From Sinomonas gamaensis (GTDB lineage Bacteria > Actinomycetota > Actinomycetes > Actinomycetales > Micrococcaceae), in NCBI RefSeq assembly GCF_005876955.1, contig NZ_SSCL01000008.1, positions 124,001 through 188,000 of the forward strand: a stretch of DNA of 64,000 nucleotides, in the 5' to 3' direction. Both the position numbers and the translations under genes were made by a program. Below, piece after piece: positions 16,236-25,074 of the stretch (position 1 is the first letter of the stretch; the number at the start of each line of letters is the position of its first letter). The notes below the pieces were generated by a model. That model searched no databases. It saw only the letters and a program-made list of their open reading frames with translations, and had not been told where the DNA came from.

Positions 16236-19200
16236 ATGTTCTTCCTCGGCAGCCAGAGCCAGCTGGTCTTCTCCGCTTCGGACGTCGTCACCGCGGCCAA
16301 GTGCGAGTTCGCGCTGCTCCGGCAGCTCGACGAAAAGCTCGGCCTGGCGCCGAAGCTCACCATCGACGACCCCATGCGCGAGCGCGCCGCACGCCTCGGG
16401 GACCGGCATGAGCTGAGGGTCCTCGACGAGTTCCGCGCCCTGTACGGGCCGTGGACTCCGGGACGCCAGAGAGGAGTCGCCGAGATCTCCGAGGCGGAGT
16501 CCATGGAGCGCGGCGTTCTGGAGGCGAAACACGAGGAATCGCTGGACGCAATGCGCAGCGGGGCCGATGTCGTCTATCAGGCCGGCTTCTTCGACGGCCA
16601 CTTTCACGGTCGCTCCGACTTCCTGGTCCGCCAGCCGGACGGCCGGTATCAGGTGTTCGATACGAAGCTCGCCCGCCATGCGAAGGTCGAGGCACTGCTC
16701 CAACTCGCCGCCTACGGGGAGCAGCTGGAGAAGGCCGGGTTCCTCCCGTCCGACCGCGTGAGCCTGATCCTCGGCACGAAGGAGGAGGTTTCCTTCAGCC
16801 TGCCAGACCTGCTTCCTGCCTATCGAGAACGACGGCGGAGGGTCACCCAGCTCACAGCAGATCACCTCGCCCTGGGCACGGCCGCGCGGTGGGATACGCC
16901 GGGGATCGCGGCGTGCGGCCGCTGCGAATACTGCGCCGTGCAGGTGCGCGAGCACCGGGACGTGCTGCTCGTCGCGGGAATGAATCTGGCGCGGCGGAAG
17001 AAGCTGCGCGAGGCCGGCGTCCGGACCATCGAAGAGCTCGCGGCACTGCCCGAACCTGTCGGGGATGCAACCCTGTTCCGGCTGCGCGACCAGGCGCGCT
17101 TCCAGTTGGGGCTGGAGGCTGGCGACGGCGGCGCGCTCGCTCCCGAGCACGGGGACGAACCCGCACACGAGGTCCGCTTCAAGGTCCTTCCGGAGCACAC
17201 GATCGCGGCTCTCCCGGCGTCCGATCCCGGGGATGTGTACTTCGACTTCGAGGGGGATCCGCTGTGGCAGGACGCCGCGACCGGACTTTGGGGCATCGAG
17301 TACCTCTTCGGCGTGCTCGAGCCTCCCGCGGAAGGTGCGGCTCCCCTGTTCCGACCGTTCCTCGCCCACACCCTCGCTGAGGAGAAGCAGGCCTTCCTCG
17401 ACTTCGTCGCGTACATCGAAGAACGGCGGGCGCGTCACCCTCGCATGCACGTCTACCACTACGCCTCTTACGAGAAGACGGCGCTGCGACGTTTGTCCCA
17501 ACGCCATGCAGCTGCCGAGGGCGTGATCGACACGTGGCTGCGCGAGGGGCTGCTCGTGGACCTCTACGAAACAGTCCGCCACAGCATCCGCATCTCGGAG
17601 CGGTCCTACTCGATCAAGAAGCTCGAGCCCCTGTACATGGGCGCTGACCTCCGGACGGCTGAGCTCCAGAGCGCGGCGGGATCCGTGGAGATCTATGCCG
17701 CGTTCACCACCGCGAGGAACGATGGCGATCAGGCCGAGGCGGAGCGACTGCTCAAGCTGATCCTCGAGTACAACGAGGACGACTGCGTCTCGACCCTTCG
17801 GCTCGATCGCTGGCTGAGGGACGTCGGGGCCCTCCGTCCCGGCGCCGAGGCCGTGCAGCGCGAGGAGGCACCGCCGTCGAACGTCGACGAGCCCGAGCCC
17901 GCCGAGGCACCACTCCTCGCGTACCTCGAGCGGCGCGGCAGCGACGGCACCGAGGCGGGCACCCGAAACGGCCAGGCCGTGGCGGACGATACCGCAATAG
18001 CGCTCCTCGCAGCGGCTGTGCGGTATTACCCGCGGGAACGGAAGTCGTACTGGTGGGCGCACTTCGACCGTCTGGAACGCCCCGTCACCGAACTCGAAGG
18101 GGTTCGAGACGCGTTCGTGGTGCGCGAGGCGGAGGTCCTCAAAGACTGGGAGCCGGACAAGAAGACGTTTGCCCGCACCCTCAGGCTGCGCGGGCAGATT
18201 GCTCCTGGCTCCGATTTCAGGACGAGCCGGACGTGGTTCCGGGAATTCGCGCAGCCCCTGCCCTCGCCACTCAAGCCCACGGATTCCCAAGGCCTTGGCC
18301 GCAACGGCTTCGGGAACACCATGCTGCTCAGCGTGGGCTCAGAGGGCGTGGACGAAGTGCTGGAGATCGTCGAGAAGACGCGAACGGGCATGGAGCCGTA
18401 CTGGCAGCTTCCCGTCGCTCTGACCGAGGACCAGCCACCAGGGTCGAAGTCGATCGAGGAAGCCCAACGCGAGCTCGCTGTGCGGGCCGCGGAAGCCCTG
18501 CCCGAGATGCTCGAGCAGCCTGCCGTGGATCTCCTGCGCCGCCTCCCGCCCCGGACCGTCGGGGACGAGCGCCTGCCCTCGGCAGCGGACGTCTCCGCGC
18601 TGCCGCAGACGATCGAGGCCGCAGTGAGGCTCTTGGACCGCTCCTACCTCGCCGTGCAGGGGCCGCCCGGAAGTGGAAAGACCTACGTTGCGAGCCAGGT
18701 GGTGAAGCGGCTCGTGGAATCGGGGTGGAAGGTCGGGGTCGTGGGCAACTCTCACGCCGTCGTCGAGAACCTCCTGTGCCGGGCGATCGAGGCCGGCGTC
18801 CCCGCGGACAAAGTAGCGAAGAAGCTCAAGGAAGGGACTGACCCCGGGACCGTCGTTCCATGGTGCCACTATGGCGACAAGGACGTCTCGACGATCCTCT
18901 CTCTCCCTGGCGGTTGCCTCGTGGGCGGAACTGCGTGGACCATGACAGGCTCTTCCGTCCCCGCCGGGTCACTCGATCTGCTCGTCGTCGACGAGGCCGG
19001 CCAGTTCTCCCTCGCGAACACGATCGCCGTGAGCCGTGCCACTTCCCGCCTCCTCCTGCTCGGCGACCCTCAGCAGCTTCCCCAAGTGAGCCAAGGGCAG
19101 CACCCCGAGCCCGTCGACGAGTCCGCGCTCGGCTGGCTCGCCAACGGCGAGGCGGTGCTGCCCGACCAATACGGGTACTTCCTGCCCGAGTCATGGCGGA

Positions 19201-19775
19201 TGGCGCCCGAACTCTGCGCTGCGGTCTCCCGGCTGTCCTACGAGGGGCGGCTGGAGTCAGCGCCTCCGGCCAAGTCGCGGGCCCTCGCCGAGGTGCCCGC
19301 CGGCGTCGAGACCGTGCTCGTCGAGCATTCCGGGAACGCGACGGCGTCCGTGGAAGAAGCGAACGAGGTGGTGCGCCAGGTGGAGGCCCACGTCGGGCTC
19401 TTGTGGCGCGACGGCAACGAGACCCGTCCGCTCGCCGCCGATGACGTCATCGTGGTGGCTCCCTACAACGCGCAGGTGAATCTCATCCGGACCAAGCTCG
19501 ACGAAGCCGGGTTCGCTGCAACGCCTGTCGGGACCGTTGACCGGTTCCAAGGCCAGGAAGCCGTCGTGGCGATCGTGTCCCTGGCCTGCTCCGACCCCGG
19601 AGAGGCTCCGCGCGGAATGGAGTTCCTGCTCAATCGGAATCGCGTCAATGTGGCGGTGTCGCGCGCGAAGTGGCGGGCCGTCGTCGTCCGCTCCCCTCAC
19701 CTCACGGCGTATCTGCCCACCAAGCCGGCCGCGCTCGAGGAGCTCGGCGCATTCATCGGGCTGTGCGGAGGGTGA
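16236..19775 (+). CDS. TM0106-family RecB-like nuclease fused to superfamily 1 helicase
   Basis: A 1179-residue fusion. The N-terminal half is a TM0106-type RecB-like nuclease ('FSASDVVTAAKCEFALLRQL', 'YQAGFFDGHFHGRSDFLV', 'YQVFDTKLAR', a Cys cluster 'ACGRCEYCAVQ') with an RNase H-like region ('VYFDFEGDPL', 'HVYHYASYEKTALRRL', 'LILEYNEDDCVSTLRL'). The C-terminal half is a Dna2/UPF1-like helicase: Walker A GPPGSGKT at 809-816, DEAG Walker B in LLVVDEAGQFSL, 'LLGDPQQLPQV', 'TVDRFQGQEAVVAIVSL' and 'NRVNVAVSRAK'. All key residues are present. It is monocistronic and divergent from the X25 protein. Likely DNA repair or nucleic-acid defence; its role is not established. Confidence 0.88.
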   Translation: MFFLGSQSQLVFSASDVVTAAKCEFALLRQLDEKLGLAPKLTIDDPMRERAARLGDRHELRVLDEFRALYGPWTPGRQRGVAEISEAESMERGVLEAKHEESLDAMRSGADVVYQAGFFDGHFHGRSDFLVRQPDGRYQVFDTKLARHAKVEALLQLAAYGEQLEKAGFLPSDRVSLILGTKEEVSFSLPDLLPAYRERRRRVTQLTADHLALGTAARWDTPGIAACGRCEYCAVQVREHRDVLLVAGMNLARRKKLREAGVRTIEELAALPEPVGDATLFRLRDQARFQLGLEAGDGGALAPEHGDEPAHEVRFKVLPEHTIAALPASDPGDVYFDFEGDPLWQDAATGLWGIEYLFGVLEPPAEGAAPLFRPFLAHTLAEEKQAFLDFVAYIEERRARHPRMHVYHYASYEKTALRRLSQRHAAAEGVIDTWLREGLLVDLYETVRHSIRISERSYSIKKLEPLYMGADLRTAELQSAAGSVEIYAAFTTARNDGDQAEAERLLKLILEYNEDDCVSTLRLDRWLRDVGALRPGAEAVQREEAPPSNVDEPEPAEAPLLAYLERRGSDGTEAGTRNGQAVADDTAIALLAAAVRYYPRERKSYWWAHFDRLERPVTELEGVRDAFVVREAEVLKDWEPDKKTFARTLRLRGQIAPGSDFRTSRTWFREFAQPLPSPLKPTDSQGLGRNGFGNTMLLSVGSEGVDEVLEIVEKTRTGMEPYWQLPVALTEDQPPGSKSIEEAQRELAVRAAEALPEMLEQPAVDLLRRLPPRTVGDERLPSAADVSALPQTIEAAVRLLDRSYLAVQGPPGSGKTYVASQVVKRLVESGWKVGVVGNSHAVVENLLCRAIEAGVPADKVAKKLKEGTDPGTVVPWCHYGDKDVSTILSLPGGCLVGGTAWTMTGSSVPAGSLDLLVVDEAGQFSLANTIAVSRATSRLLLLGDPQQLPQVSQGQHPEPVDESALGWLANGEAVLPDQYGYFLPESWRMAPELCAAVSRLSYEGRLESAPPAKSRALAEVPAGVETVLVEHSGNATASVEEANEVVRQVEAHVGLLWRDGNETRPLAADDVIVVAPYNAQVNLIRTKLDEAGFAATPVGTVDRFQGQEAVVAIVSLACSDPGEAPRGMEFLLNRNRVNVAVSRAKWRAVVVRSPHLTAYLPTKPAALEELGAFIGLCGG

Positions 19776-19786
19776 GCTGAAAATGA

Positions 19787-19822
19787 CAAGGGCGACCGAG
19801 TTTCGTAACCCAGCCGCCCTTG
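19787..19822. terminator. weak hairpin between convergent genes
   Basis: An 8-bp perfect stem, CAAGGGCG at 19787-19794 and CGCCCTTG at 19815-19822, with a 20-base loop, fills the gap between the helicase stop and the convergent MmpS-like gene. The long loop makes a strong terminator uncertain. Confidence 0.3.
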
Positions 19823-19834
19823 AAGTCGACTCGC

Positions 19835-20473
19835 CTAGCCTGCTGTCGCGTTGCAGGAGGCCGTCGCCAGAGCACCGCTTCCGGTGTTCTTCGCTACGCT
19901 CTTGCCATCCACGATGATTTCGCAAGAGACGGAAGCGCTCTTGTCCTGGAAGTCAGAAGAGGTGACGCTCACCAATGCAGAGGTGAAGCCAGTCGACGCA
20001 ACGTCCTTCGACCAGTTCGCCGTGACGTCCGTCTGGCTTGTGCCATCCGGAGTCCAGTAATGGACGGTGGCCGCACCGCTCGTGGTCACCTTGTACTGGA
20101 TCGAGTGCTGCGCGCTCGCCTTGGCCGAATACGTCGCCAGGCTCTTGGAGATCTCGGTCGAGGCGGAGCTTACGGCCGCGGCAACGACGACGTTGACGAT
20201 GACCGCGATCACGAAGGCGATGACCGCGAGCACGAGGCCGATGATCGCCATGACCTTGCCCCCGAGCTTGCGGATGAGTGCAATCAGGGCGCAGATGAAC
20301 GCTGCGAGGCCGAGCACGAACGCGATGAAGTTCACGACCGGGATGAAGCTGAACAGGAACGCGATCGCGCCGAGGACGAGTGCGACGATCGCGAGCGCCG
20401 CGCTCGGGCGTGGCGGCTGCGGAGCACCGTAGAGCGGCTGCTCCTGAATGGGCGCGCCAGACGAAGAAGACAT
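19835..20473 (-). CDS. DUF4190-like membrane protein with MmpS-like C-terminal domain
   Basis: A 212-residue protein. A Pro-rich N-terminus ('LYGAPQPPRPS') leads to three hydrophobic helices (about 27-48, 50-68, 74-100) of the DUF4190 kind, followed by an external domain with the MmpS pattern: 'VHYWTPDGTSQTDVTANWSK', then 'SVSCEIIVDGKSV' and a final 'ATASCNA' Cys, so the two Cys may pair. MmpS proteins assist transport at the mycobacterial envelope; in this setting the role is open. ATG 20473 has AAGGGGG upstream. It is isolated. Confidence 0.75.
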   Translation of the reverse strand: MSSSSGAPIQEQPLYGAPQPPRPSAALAIVALVLGAIAFLFSFIPVVNFIAFVLGLAAFICALIALIRKLGGKVMAIIGLVLAVIAFVIAVIVNVVVAAAVSSASTEISKSLATYSAKASAQHSIQYKVTTSGAATVHYWTPDGTSQTDVTANWSKDVASTGFTSALVSVTSSDFQDKSASVSCEIIVDGKSVAKNTGSGALATASCNATAG

Positions 20474-20599
20474 GTTTCCCCCTTGATGGAAAAGGGACGT
20501 CAGAACTCGCCGGCCCCATACCGGAGATGCTCAGGACGCCTCGGCAATCCTGCCATGGCGGAGGCAAGATTTACATGTCCAACACGCAGGACTCGGCGG

Positions 20600-21082
20600 T
20601 CAGCGCTCGAACAATCCCTTTCCTACGTATGGCGCGAGCCGCTCCCGCTGGGTCTCCGTGAGCCGCAGGAGACGCCCGGATGCCTCGTCGACGAAGGCGA
20701 GTCCCGTCGTCGCGCGCACGCATTCGTGGCCGTCCACCGGGTCGTGAATGACGTAGTCGAGCGTGAGGGCGGCGGCCTTCAGACCGCTCACCCAGACGTC
20801 GACGGCCGCGGGCACGTTCCGGTAGTCAAGCGGCTTGAGATAGCGAACCCGGTGTTCGACGACGAGCGCAAGCGTCCCGTTGGGAACATCGGAGAAGAGC
20901 GGAACGAGCGGGTCGACCCCCGAAGCCCCGGTCCCGCCAGGCGGGCCGAAAGCGGCAACGCGGGCCTCCTCGAGCATCCGCACGATCTGGACATTGTTGA
21001 TATGCCCGTAGGCGTCCATGTCTCCCCAGCGCATGGGGACCTGGACCCGAAGGCGTTCGCCGGTCTGTTCGGCTGTCGTCAT
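20600..21082 (-). CDS. acyl-CoA thioesterase (hot-dog fold)
   Basis: A 160-residue 4-hydroxybenzoyl-CoA thioesterase-family protein. The active-site segment 'RWGDMDAYGHINNV' carries the conserved Asp and the helix that follows it, 'YLKPLDYRN' and 'ATTGLAFVD' complete the hot-dog pattern. Start at ATG 21082 matches the family N-terminus; the open frame continues upstream to a further start at 21214 but that stretch has no family similarity. It hydrolyses acyl-CoA thioesters; chain specificity cannot be told. Confidence 0.85.
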   Translation of the reverse strand: MTTAEQTGERLRVQVPMRWGDMDAYGHINNVQIVRMLEEARVAAFGPPGGTGASGVDPLVPLFSDVPNGTLALVVEHRVRYLKPLDYRNVPAAVDVWVSGLKAAALTLDYVIHDPVDGHECVRATTGLAFVDEASGRLLRLTETQRERLAPYVGKGLFER

Positions 21083-21472
21083 GCCGTCCGGTCTATCACA
21101 GGCTTGACCCGCCTCGACCGACGACGTGGATCCCACCCGGAACGCTGACTGCTCCGCCGGTGCGATCACTGATTCCACCTTAGGGAGGCGAGCTTGCGAC
21201 GGGGTGTCTCCCATGTTTAATGCTGGTTACCAAGCCGGATATCCGAGGACTTGCGCAGGTCTACCGCAATGGTTGGCGAGATTGGCCCTGCAACCGGACT
21301 TGGCACGAGAGGATCGTGTCTGGCGCTGAACGTCTCAGATCGGGTTCGCGGCGCAGGACCAAGACCTTGTGGCAGAGCGTCGGTCCTGAACCACCAGCCA
21401 GATGGTCCGCGTGCCGTTGAGCACGCGGACCCGCCAAATTACCGCCACCGCGCAACGATCTGGAGAGTCATC
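21083..21472. other. 390-bp stretch without a recognisable gene
   Basis: Open frames here are short, lack family similarity and lack ribosome binding sites. The only clear structure is the 11-bp inverted repeat at 21404-21431, described separately. The far left part should contain the promoter of the divergent thioesterase at 21082. Confidence 0.6.
21404..21431. promoter_or_regulatory. perfect 11-bp inverted repeat upstream of the HA-domain gene
   Basis: GGTCCGCGTGC at 21404-21414 and GCACGCGGACC at 21421-21431 enclose a 6-base loop. It lies 41 bases before the start of the small HA-domain gene and is not followed by a U tract. It could be an operator, a leader hairpin or a terminator of upstream transcription. 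Confidence 0.5.
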
Positions 21473-21751
21473 ATGGACGGGACCACGCGGCGAGAGCTCG
21501 CTCGCCAGATCGCGGGGATATGGGATACCCCGCAGGACGCCAACGAGCTGTTCGATCGCACTCTCCAGCGGCTTGCCGCCTTTCACCGGACCAACGCCCG
21601 GACGCCCGAACCCACCGCGGGCACCCTCGCCGAAGCCCAGCTGGGCCGCTGGCTCGAGGCGCAACGAGCGGACCTCCGGCGCGGCACGCTGTGCGACGAA
21701 AGGCGCAGCCAGCTCAACGAGGCAATCGGCAGCGACTGGGCGTTGCGCTAG
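21473..21751 (+). CDS. small single helicase-associated (HA) domain protein
   Basis: A 92-residue protein that is almost entirely one helicase-associated domain: 'LFDRTLQRLAAFHRTNARTP' fits W/F-x-x-x-L-x-x-L-x-x-F, 'LGRWLEAQRADLRRGTL' is the hallmark L-G-x-W-x-x-x-Q-R block, and 'ERRSQLNEAIGSDW' closes the repeat. HA domains normally occur in tandem at the end of SF2 helicases; a lone domain suggests a small nucleic-acid binding protein or a helicase remnant. ATG 21473 has GGAGAG seven bases upstream. It is convergent with the nickel permease gene. Confidence 0.65.
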   Translation: MDGTTRRELARQIAGIWDTPQDANELFDRTLQRLAAFHRTNARTPEPTAGTLAEAQLGRWLEAQRADLRRGTLCDERRSQLNEAIGSDWALR

Positions 21752-21754
21752 CCA

Positions 21755-22780
21755 TCAGACGCTGCGTCGCGCAAGCACTCCCAAAAGTCCAGCGGCTCCC
21801 CAGACGAGGCCGAACGACGCAACGAGGAGGAGCCCGGCGTCCCCAAGGTCGACTCCCGCGAGGAAGGACGTCAGAGGGTCCGTGAGCCCGAACACCAAGC
21901 GTGCGAGCCCGCCGAGGGTGAGCGCCGCGACGAACAAAGCAGACGCCGCCGACATCCCGGTGACCACGAGGTTGAACCCGAGGCGCCGCTCGGGCGCGCC
22001 GAGCGCCTGCCGATAGAGCCGCATCATCGCGATCCCGTTGAGCGTGTCGCACAGCGTCATCGACGCAGAGAAGGCGAACGGCAGGGCGAGGAGAGCCACC
22101 GCCGGGACGCCCGCGAGCACGGCGGTTGCGGTCGTCACCAGAAGGCCGATCGTCGTCGCGGCATCGAAGCCGAGGCCAAACAGCAGCCCCACGACGTACA
22201 GCTCCCGTGGCCCGCGGACGGCTCCCAAAGGGCGGGCGACGAGACGCGACGCCAGCCCCCGCGGCTCCAATTCGCTCGGGTCTAGCCTTTCGCCGGCACG
22301 CAAACGCCGAGCTGACTGGGCCGTCGCGCGGAATGCACCCAGATTGAATACTCCGAGGGCCAGCAGGAAGACGCCCGAGGCTCCCGCTCCGACCGACGTC
22401 AGGACGAGGTTCGCCGCCGTACCTTCTTCGAAGGCCGGAGCCACGAATCCTGCACCGGCCACGACGAGCGTCGCCGCAGCGACCACCACCGTGCAATGCC
22501 CCAGGCTGAACGCGAGGCCAACCGTCATCGGATGCTGTCCACGGGACGCAAAGCGGCGGCTTGAGTTGTCGATCGCCGCGATGTGATCCCAGTCGTAGGA
22601 GTGCTTCACGCCGGCGAGGTACGCGACGATCGCGAGGCCGAGGGCCTGTGCGGCGTGGTCCCCCGCCGTCCAGACAAGCAGCGCCAGCGCGGTGGCGTGG
22701 AGAACGACGACGACGGCAAGCGCCTTGCGCGCCCCGCGGAACCCGCCGCGGTGTGGGCGGTTGAGCGTGGGGGCCGTCAT
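21755..22780 (-). CDS. nickel/cobalt permease (HoxN/HupN/NixA type), urease-linked
   Basis: A 341-residue membrane protein with eight hydrophobic segments. The nickel-binding signature H-x4-D-H is kept as HSYDWDHIAAIDN, a variant of the usual HAVDADH form, and the second motif 'GLGFDAATTIGLL' matches the LGFDTATE element. It is the last gene of the urease operon, its ATG overlapping the ureD stop (TGATG), so it most likely brings Ni2+ for urease. Start ATG 22780 is set by that overlap. A long internal loop ('RRLRAGERLDPSELEPRGL') is rich in charge and is normal for this family. Confidence 0.88.
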   Translation of the reverse strand: MTAPTLNRPHRGGFRGARKALAVVVVLHATALALLVWTAGDHAAQALGLAIVAYLAGVKHSYDWDHIAAIDNSSRRFASRGQHPMTVGLAFSLGHCTVVVAAATLVVAGAGFVAPAFEEGTAANLVLTSVGAGASGVFLLALGVFNLGAFRATAQSARRLRAGERLDPSELEPRGLASRLVARPLGAVRGPRELYVVGLLFGLGFDAATTIGLLVTTATAVLAGVPAVALLALPFAFSASMTLCDTLNGIAMMRLYRQALGAPERRLGFNLVVTGMSAASALFVAALTLGGLARLVFGLTDPLTSFLAGVDLGDAGLLLVASFGLVWGAAGLLGVLARRSV

Positions 22781-23658
22781 CAGAGCTTCCTGAGGTCGAG
22801 CGCCGGCTCGGCGTGCCATTCCATGCGCAGCCAGTTGATGGCCGCATAGAGGACGGCGTGGGCGGGCCCCGTCGAATCGCACAGTGCGCGGAGCGCGAAG
22901 CCCGGGACGGCCAAGCGCGTCACACCCACCAGAGGGGCGCCGTGCCCGGCGGGAAACGCCTCGGCGAGCATCAGGCGGAGGGCGGCAAGGACGCCGTCGT
23001 CCGCTCGCCTGTCGACCACAAGCAGCGACGCGAGGTGCGAGCGGCCGCCCAACGCCAACGGTCCGACGCCGCCGTCCCCCGGACGGAGCAGCAGGTTGTC
23101 GACGACTCCGAGGCGCCCCTCGATCCGGACGCGGGTCACGAGGGAGACCTCGTCGAACTGGAACGGCTCGCCATCCGGGGACCAGCCCTGCGTGACGGTC
23201 TCGGCAAGGGCGATCGACGCGTCGGCCGCCATGTCCACCTCGGTGTCCTGCAGATACCGCGCGCCGCGATACGCAATGAGCGGGTCCGGCACCAGCTCGA
23301 AGCGCGCGCCCGGGCCGAGGTCGATGCGCTGCACCGCCCGCGCCCGCCCCTGAGGTGTGCGGTACACCTTCGTGGCCGACTGTGTGGTGAGCAGCGCCGA
23401 CGCTCCCCGCTCGAGCTCGACGCGGACCGCGTACTCGTCGCCGCCGAGGTAGGCACCGCCCGGGTTGATGGCGGTAAGCGTGGGATGCCCTGAGCCTTCG
23501 GGGTAGTGCGCCCGAAGGATCCGCAGCGCGCCCGCGTGGAACTGATCGACCACCACGCTCCGCCGCCCGCGGAGGCCGACGCGAAGGCGGAGTTCCCCCG
23601 TGAGGCGAGCGTCCGACGTCGTCCGCTCCCTGAGCGAGAGCCCGGCCGCCGTCGTCAC
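22780..23658 (-). CDS. ureD: urease accessory protein UreD
   Basis: A 292-residue chaperone that with UreF and UreG loads nickel into apo-urease. Family blocks are visible: '[20 protein letters not shown]', '[20 protein letters not shown]', '[11 protein letters not shown]', '[20 protein letters not shown]' and '[13 protein letters not shown]'. GTG start overlaps the ureG stop (GTGA). The order after ureG is usual in actinobacteria. Confidence 0.93.
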   Translation of the reverse strand: MTTAAGLSLRERTTSDARLTGELRLRVGLRGRRSVVVDQFHAGALRILRAHYPEGSGHPTLTAINPGGAYLGGDEYAVRVELERGASALLTTQSATKVYRTPQGRARAVQRIDLGPGARFELVPDPLIAYRGARYLQDTEVDMAADASIALAETVTQGWSPDGEPFQFDEVSLVTRVRIEGRLGVVDNLLLRPGDGGVGPLALGGRSHLASLLVVDRRADDGVLAALRLMLAEAFPAGHGAPLVGVTRLAVPGFALRALCDSTGPAHAVLYAAINWLRMEWHAEPALDLRKL

Positions 23659-24269
23659 GCGAGGTCCATCATGAGAACATCGCGCCGGATCCAGTGGAGG
23701 ACGTAATCGAGGCCCTCGTCCGTCTTGAGATTCGTGAAACAGAACGGCTTGTCGCCGCGGAAGGACCTCGAATCGCGCTCCATGACGGCGAGGTCCGCCC
23801 CTACGAACGGCGCGAGGTCGGTCTTGTTGATGACGAGTAGATCCGACTTGATCATGCCCTGGCCGGCCTTGCGAGGAATCTTCTCGCCCTGTGCGACGTC
23901 GATGATGTACACCGAGAAGTCGACAAGCTCCGGGCTGAAAGTCGCCGAAAGGTTGTCGCCGCCGGACTCGACGAAGATGAGCTCGAGGTCAGGGTGCCGT
24001 TCCTTGAGGTCTTCGATCGCGGCGGTGTTCATCGAGGTGTCCTCGCGGATCGCGGTGTGCGGGCAGCCACCCGTCTCGACGCCCACGATCCGGTTCTCCG
24101 GAAGCACGCCGTTTCGCGCGAGGATCTTCGCGTCCTCGATGGTGTAGATGTCGTTCGTGATGGCGGCCATCGAAAGCTCACTGATGAGCGCTCTTGTGAC
24201 GCGTTCGACGAGCTGGGTCTTGCCCGCTCCGACCGGGCCGCCGATGCCGATGATCACGGGATCACTCAT
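23655..24269 (-). CDS. ureG: urease accessory GTPase UreG
   Basis: A 204-residue SIMIBI GTPase. P-loop GGPVGAGKT is at 10-18, the nickel-binding Cys69-Pro70-His71 is in [13 protein letters not shown], and 'FVESGGDNL' and '[10 protein letters not shown]' (NKxD) are present. It hydrolyses GTP to drive nickel transfer. It lies ten bases after ureF with a good TATGAGC/AGGAGAC region upstream of ATG 24269. Confidence 0.95.
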   Translation of the reverse strand: MSDPVIIGIGGPVGAGKTQLVERVTRALISELSMAAITNDIYTIEDAKILARNGVLPENRIVGVETGGCPHTAIREDTSMNTAAIEDLKERHPDLELIFVESGGDNLSATFSPELVDFSVYIIDVAQGEKIPRKAGQGMIKSDLLVINKTDLAPFVGADLAVMERDSRSFRGDKPFCFTNLKTDEGLDYVLHWIRRDVLMMDLA

Positions 24270-24279
24270 GTCAGGTCTC

Positions 24280-25074
24280 CTAGCTCATGAACATGCGCGC
24301 GCGTTGGTGCTCGTGCCGCATCTGATGGATTTCGAGGGCGGGTGCCGCGGCGCCGAAGTGCCGCGGGTCGGCGATGCGGGAACGGACGACGGCGGAGGGC
24401 ACCTTCGTCCGGAGGGTCGCCAAGATCCGCTGGCCAGCGAGCTGGCCGAGCGGGATGGCGCGGACTGCGTTGTATGTCAGGGCGGTAAGGGTCGAGTACA
24501 GGTAGGCCTCGACCAGGGTCTCCTCGTCGAGGCCTTGGCCCGCGCCTGCCACTGCGAACGCAATTGTGTAGTGGCCGGTGCACCGGTTGTCCGCGACAGC
24601 TTCGGCGTACGCGTCGACGCCGTCCGACGGGAAGGAGTCACGGGCGATCTCAAGCATCCGGCGGCCCATCTTGAGGCTTGCTGACCTGATCTGGGCGGGG
24701 ATGAGGAGGGCAGTGAGCTCGGCGTCGAGGGCCTCCAACCCGCCGACGTCGCGTGATGTGTGCCCGAGATCGGGTCCCCCACCGCCGAGATCGGGTGCCC
24801 CACCGCCGACCTCGGCGCCACCAAGCCCGACCTCGGCGCCACCAGGCCCGACCTCGGCGGGGTGAGGACAGACCGAGCGGCACGCGCGGCGGACGGCGAC
24901 GGCGTCGGTATAGGTCAGCTGCGTCGAAAGGAAGCCGTCGAGCCAGACTAGGAGGGTGCGCTCGTCGTGCACCTGACCGGACTCGAGATACGCCTCGAGG
25001 CCGAACGAGTGGCTGAACGCGCCGGTCGGCAGCGCGGAGTCGGTGAGCTGCATCAACGCCGTCAGCCGCGACAT
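24280..25074 (-). CDS. ureF: urease accessory protein UreF with repeat-encoded insertion
   Basis: A 264-residue helical chaperone that bridges UreD and UreG. '[20 protein letters not shown]' at 7-26 and '[18 protein letters not shown]' are diagnostic, and the C-terminus '[11 protein letters not shown]' is typical. Between the helix ending '[10 protein letters not shown]' and '[11 protein letters not shown]' there is a Gly/Ala/Glu/Val insertion at about 70-110 (A-E-V-G-x-G-G, then P-D-L-G-G-G-G) encoded by five 21-bp tandem repeats; comparable UreF proteins have only a short loop there. The frame stays open, so the protein is probably made. ATG overlaps the ureE stop (TGATG). Confidence 0.92.
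   Translation of the reverse strand: MSRLTALMQLTDSALPTGAFSHSFGLEAYLESGQVHDERTLLVWLDGFLSTQLTYTDAVAVRRACRSVCPHPAEVGPGGAEVGLGGAEVGGGAPDLGGGGPDLGHTSRDVGGLEALDAELTALLIPAQIRSASLKMGRRMLEIARDSFPSDGVDAYAEAVADNRCTGHYTIAFAVAGAGQGLDEETLVEAYLYSTLTALTYNAVRAIPLGQLAGQRILATLRTKVPSAVVRSRIADPRHFGAAAPALEIHQMRHEHQRARMFMS
24761..24865. repeat. 21-bp tandem repeat inside ureF, five units
   Basis: Five consecutive 21-bp units at 24761, 24782, 24803, 24824 and 24845. Units 3-5 contain GCCGACCTCGG or CCCGACCTCGG; units 1-2 carry the variant CCGAGATCGG. Because 21 is divisible by three the array is an in-frame seven-residue repeat in UreF. The same unit occurs outside genes at 28540-28635. Confidence 0.9.

Noticed and set aside
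16146-18290. 714-codon minus-strand open frame over the nuclease-helicase
   Set aside because: No recognisable domain and opposite to a gene with complete motifs.
21126-21329. small plus-strand open frame in the gap before the HA-domain gene
   Set aside because: No ribosome binding site, no similarity, and it overlaps the leader of the thioesterase gene.
24761-24865. CRISPR array
   Set aside because: Units are directly adjacent 21-mers without unique spacers, and no cas genes are present.
24280-25074. ureF as pseudogene because of its repeat insertion
   Set aside because: The reading frame is intact, start overlap and C-terminus are normal, and conserved helices flank the insertion.
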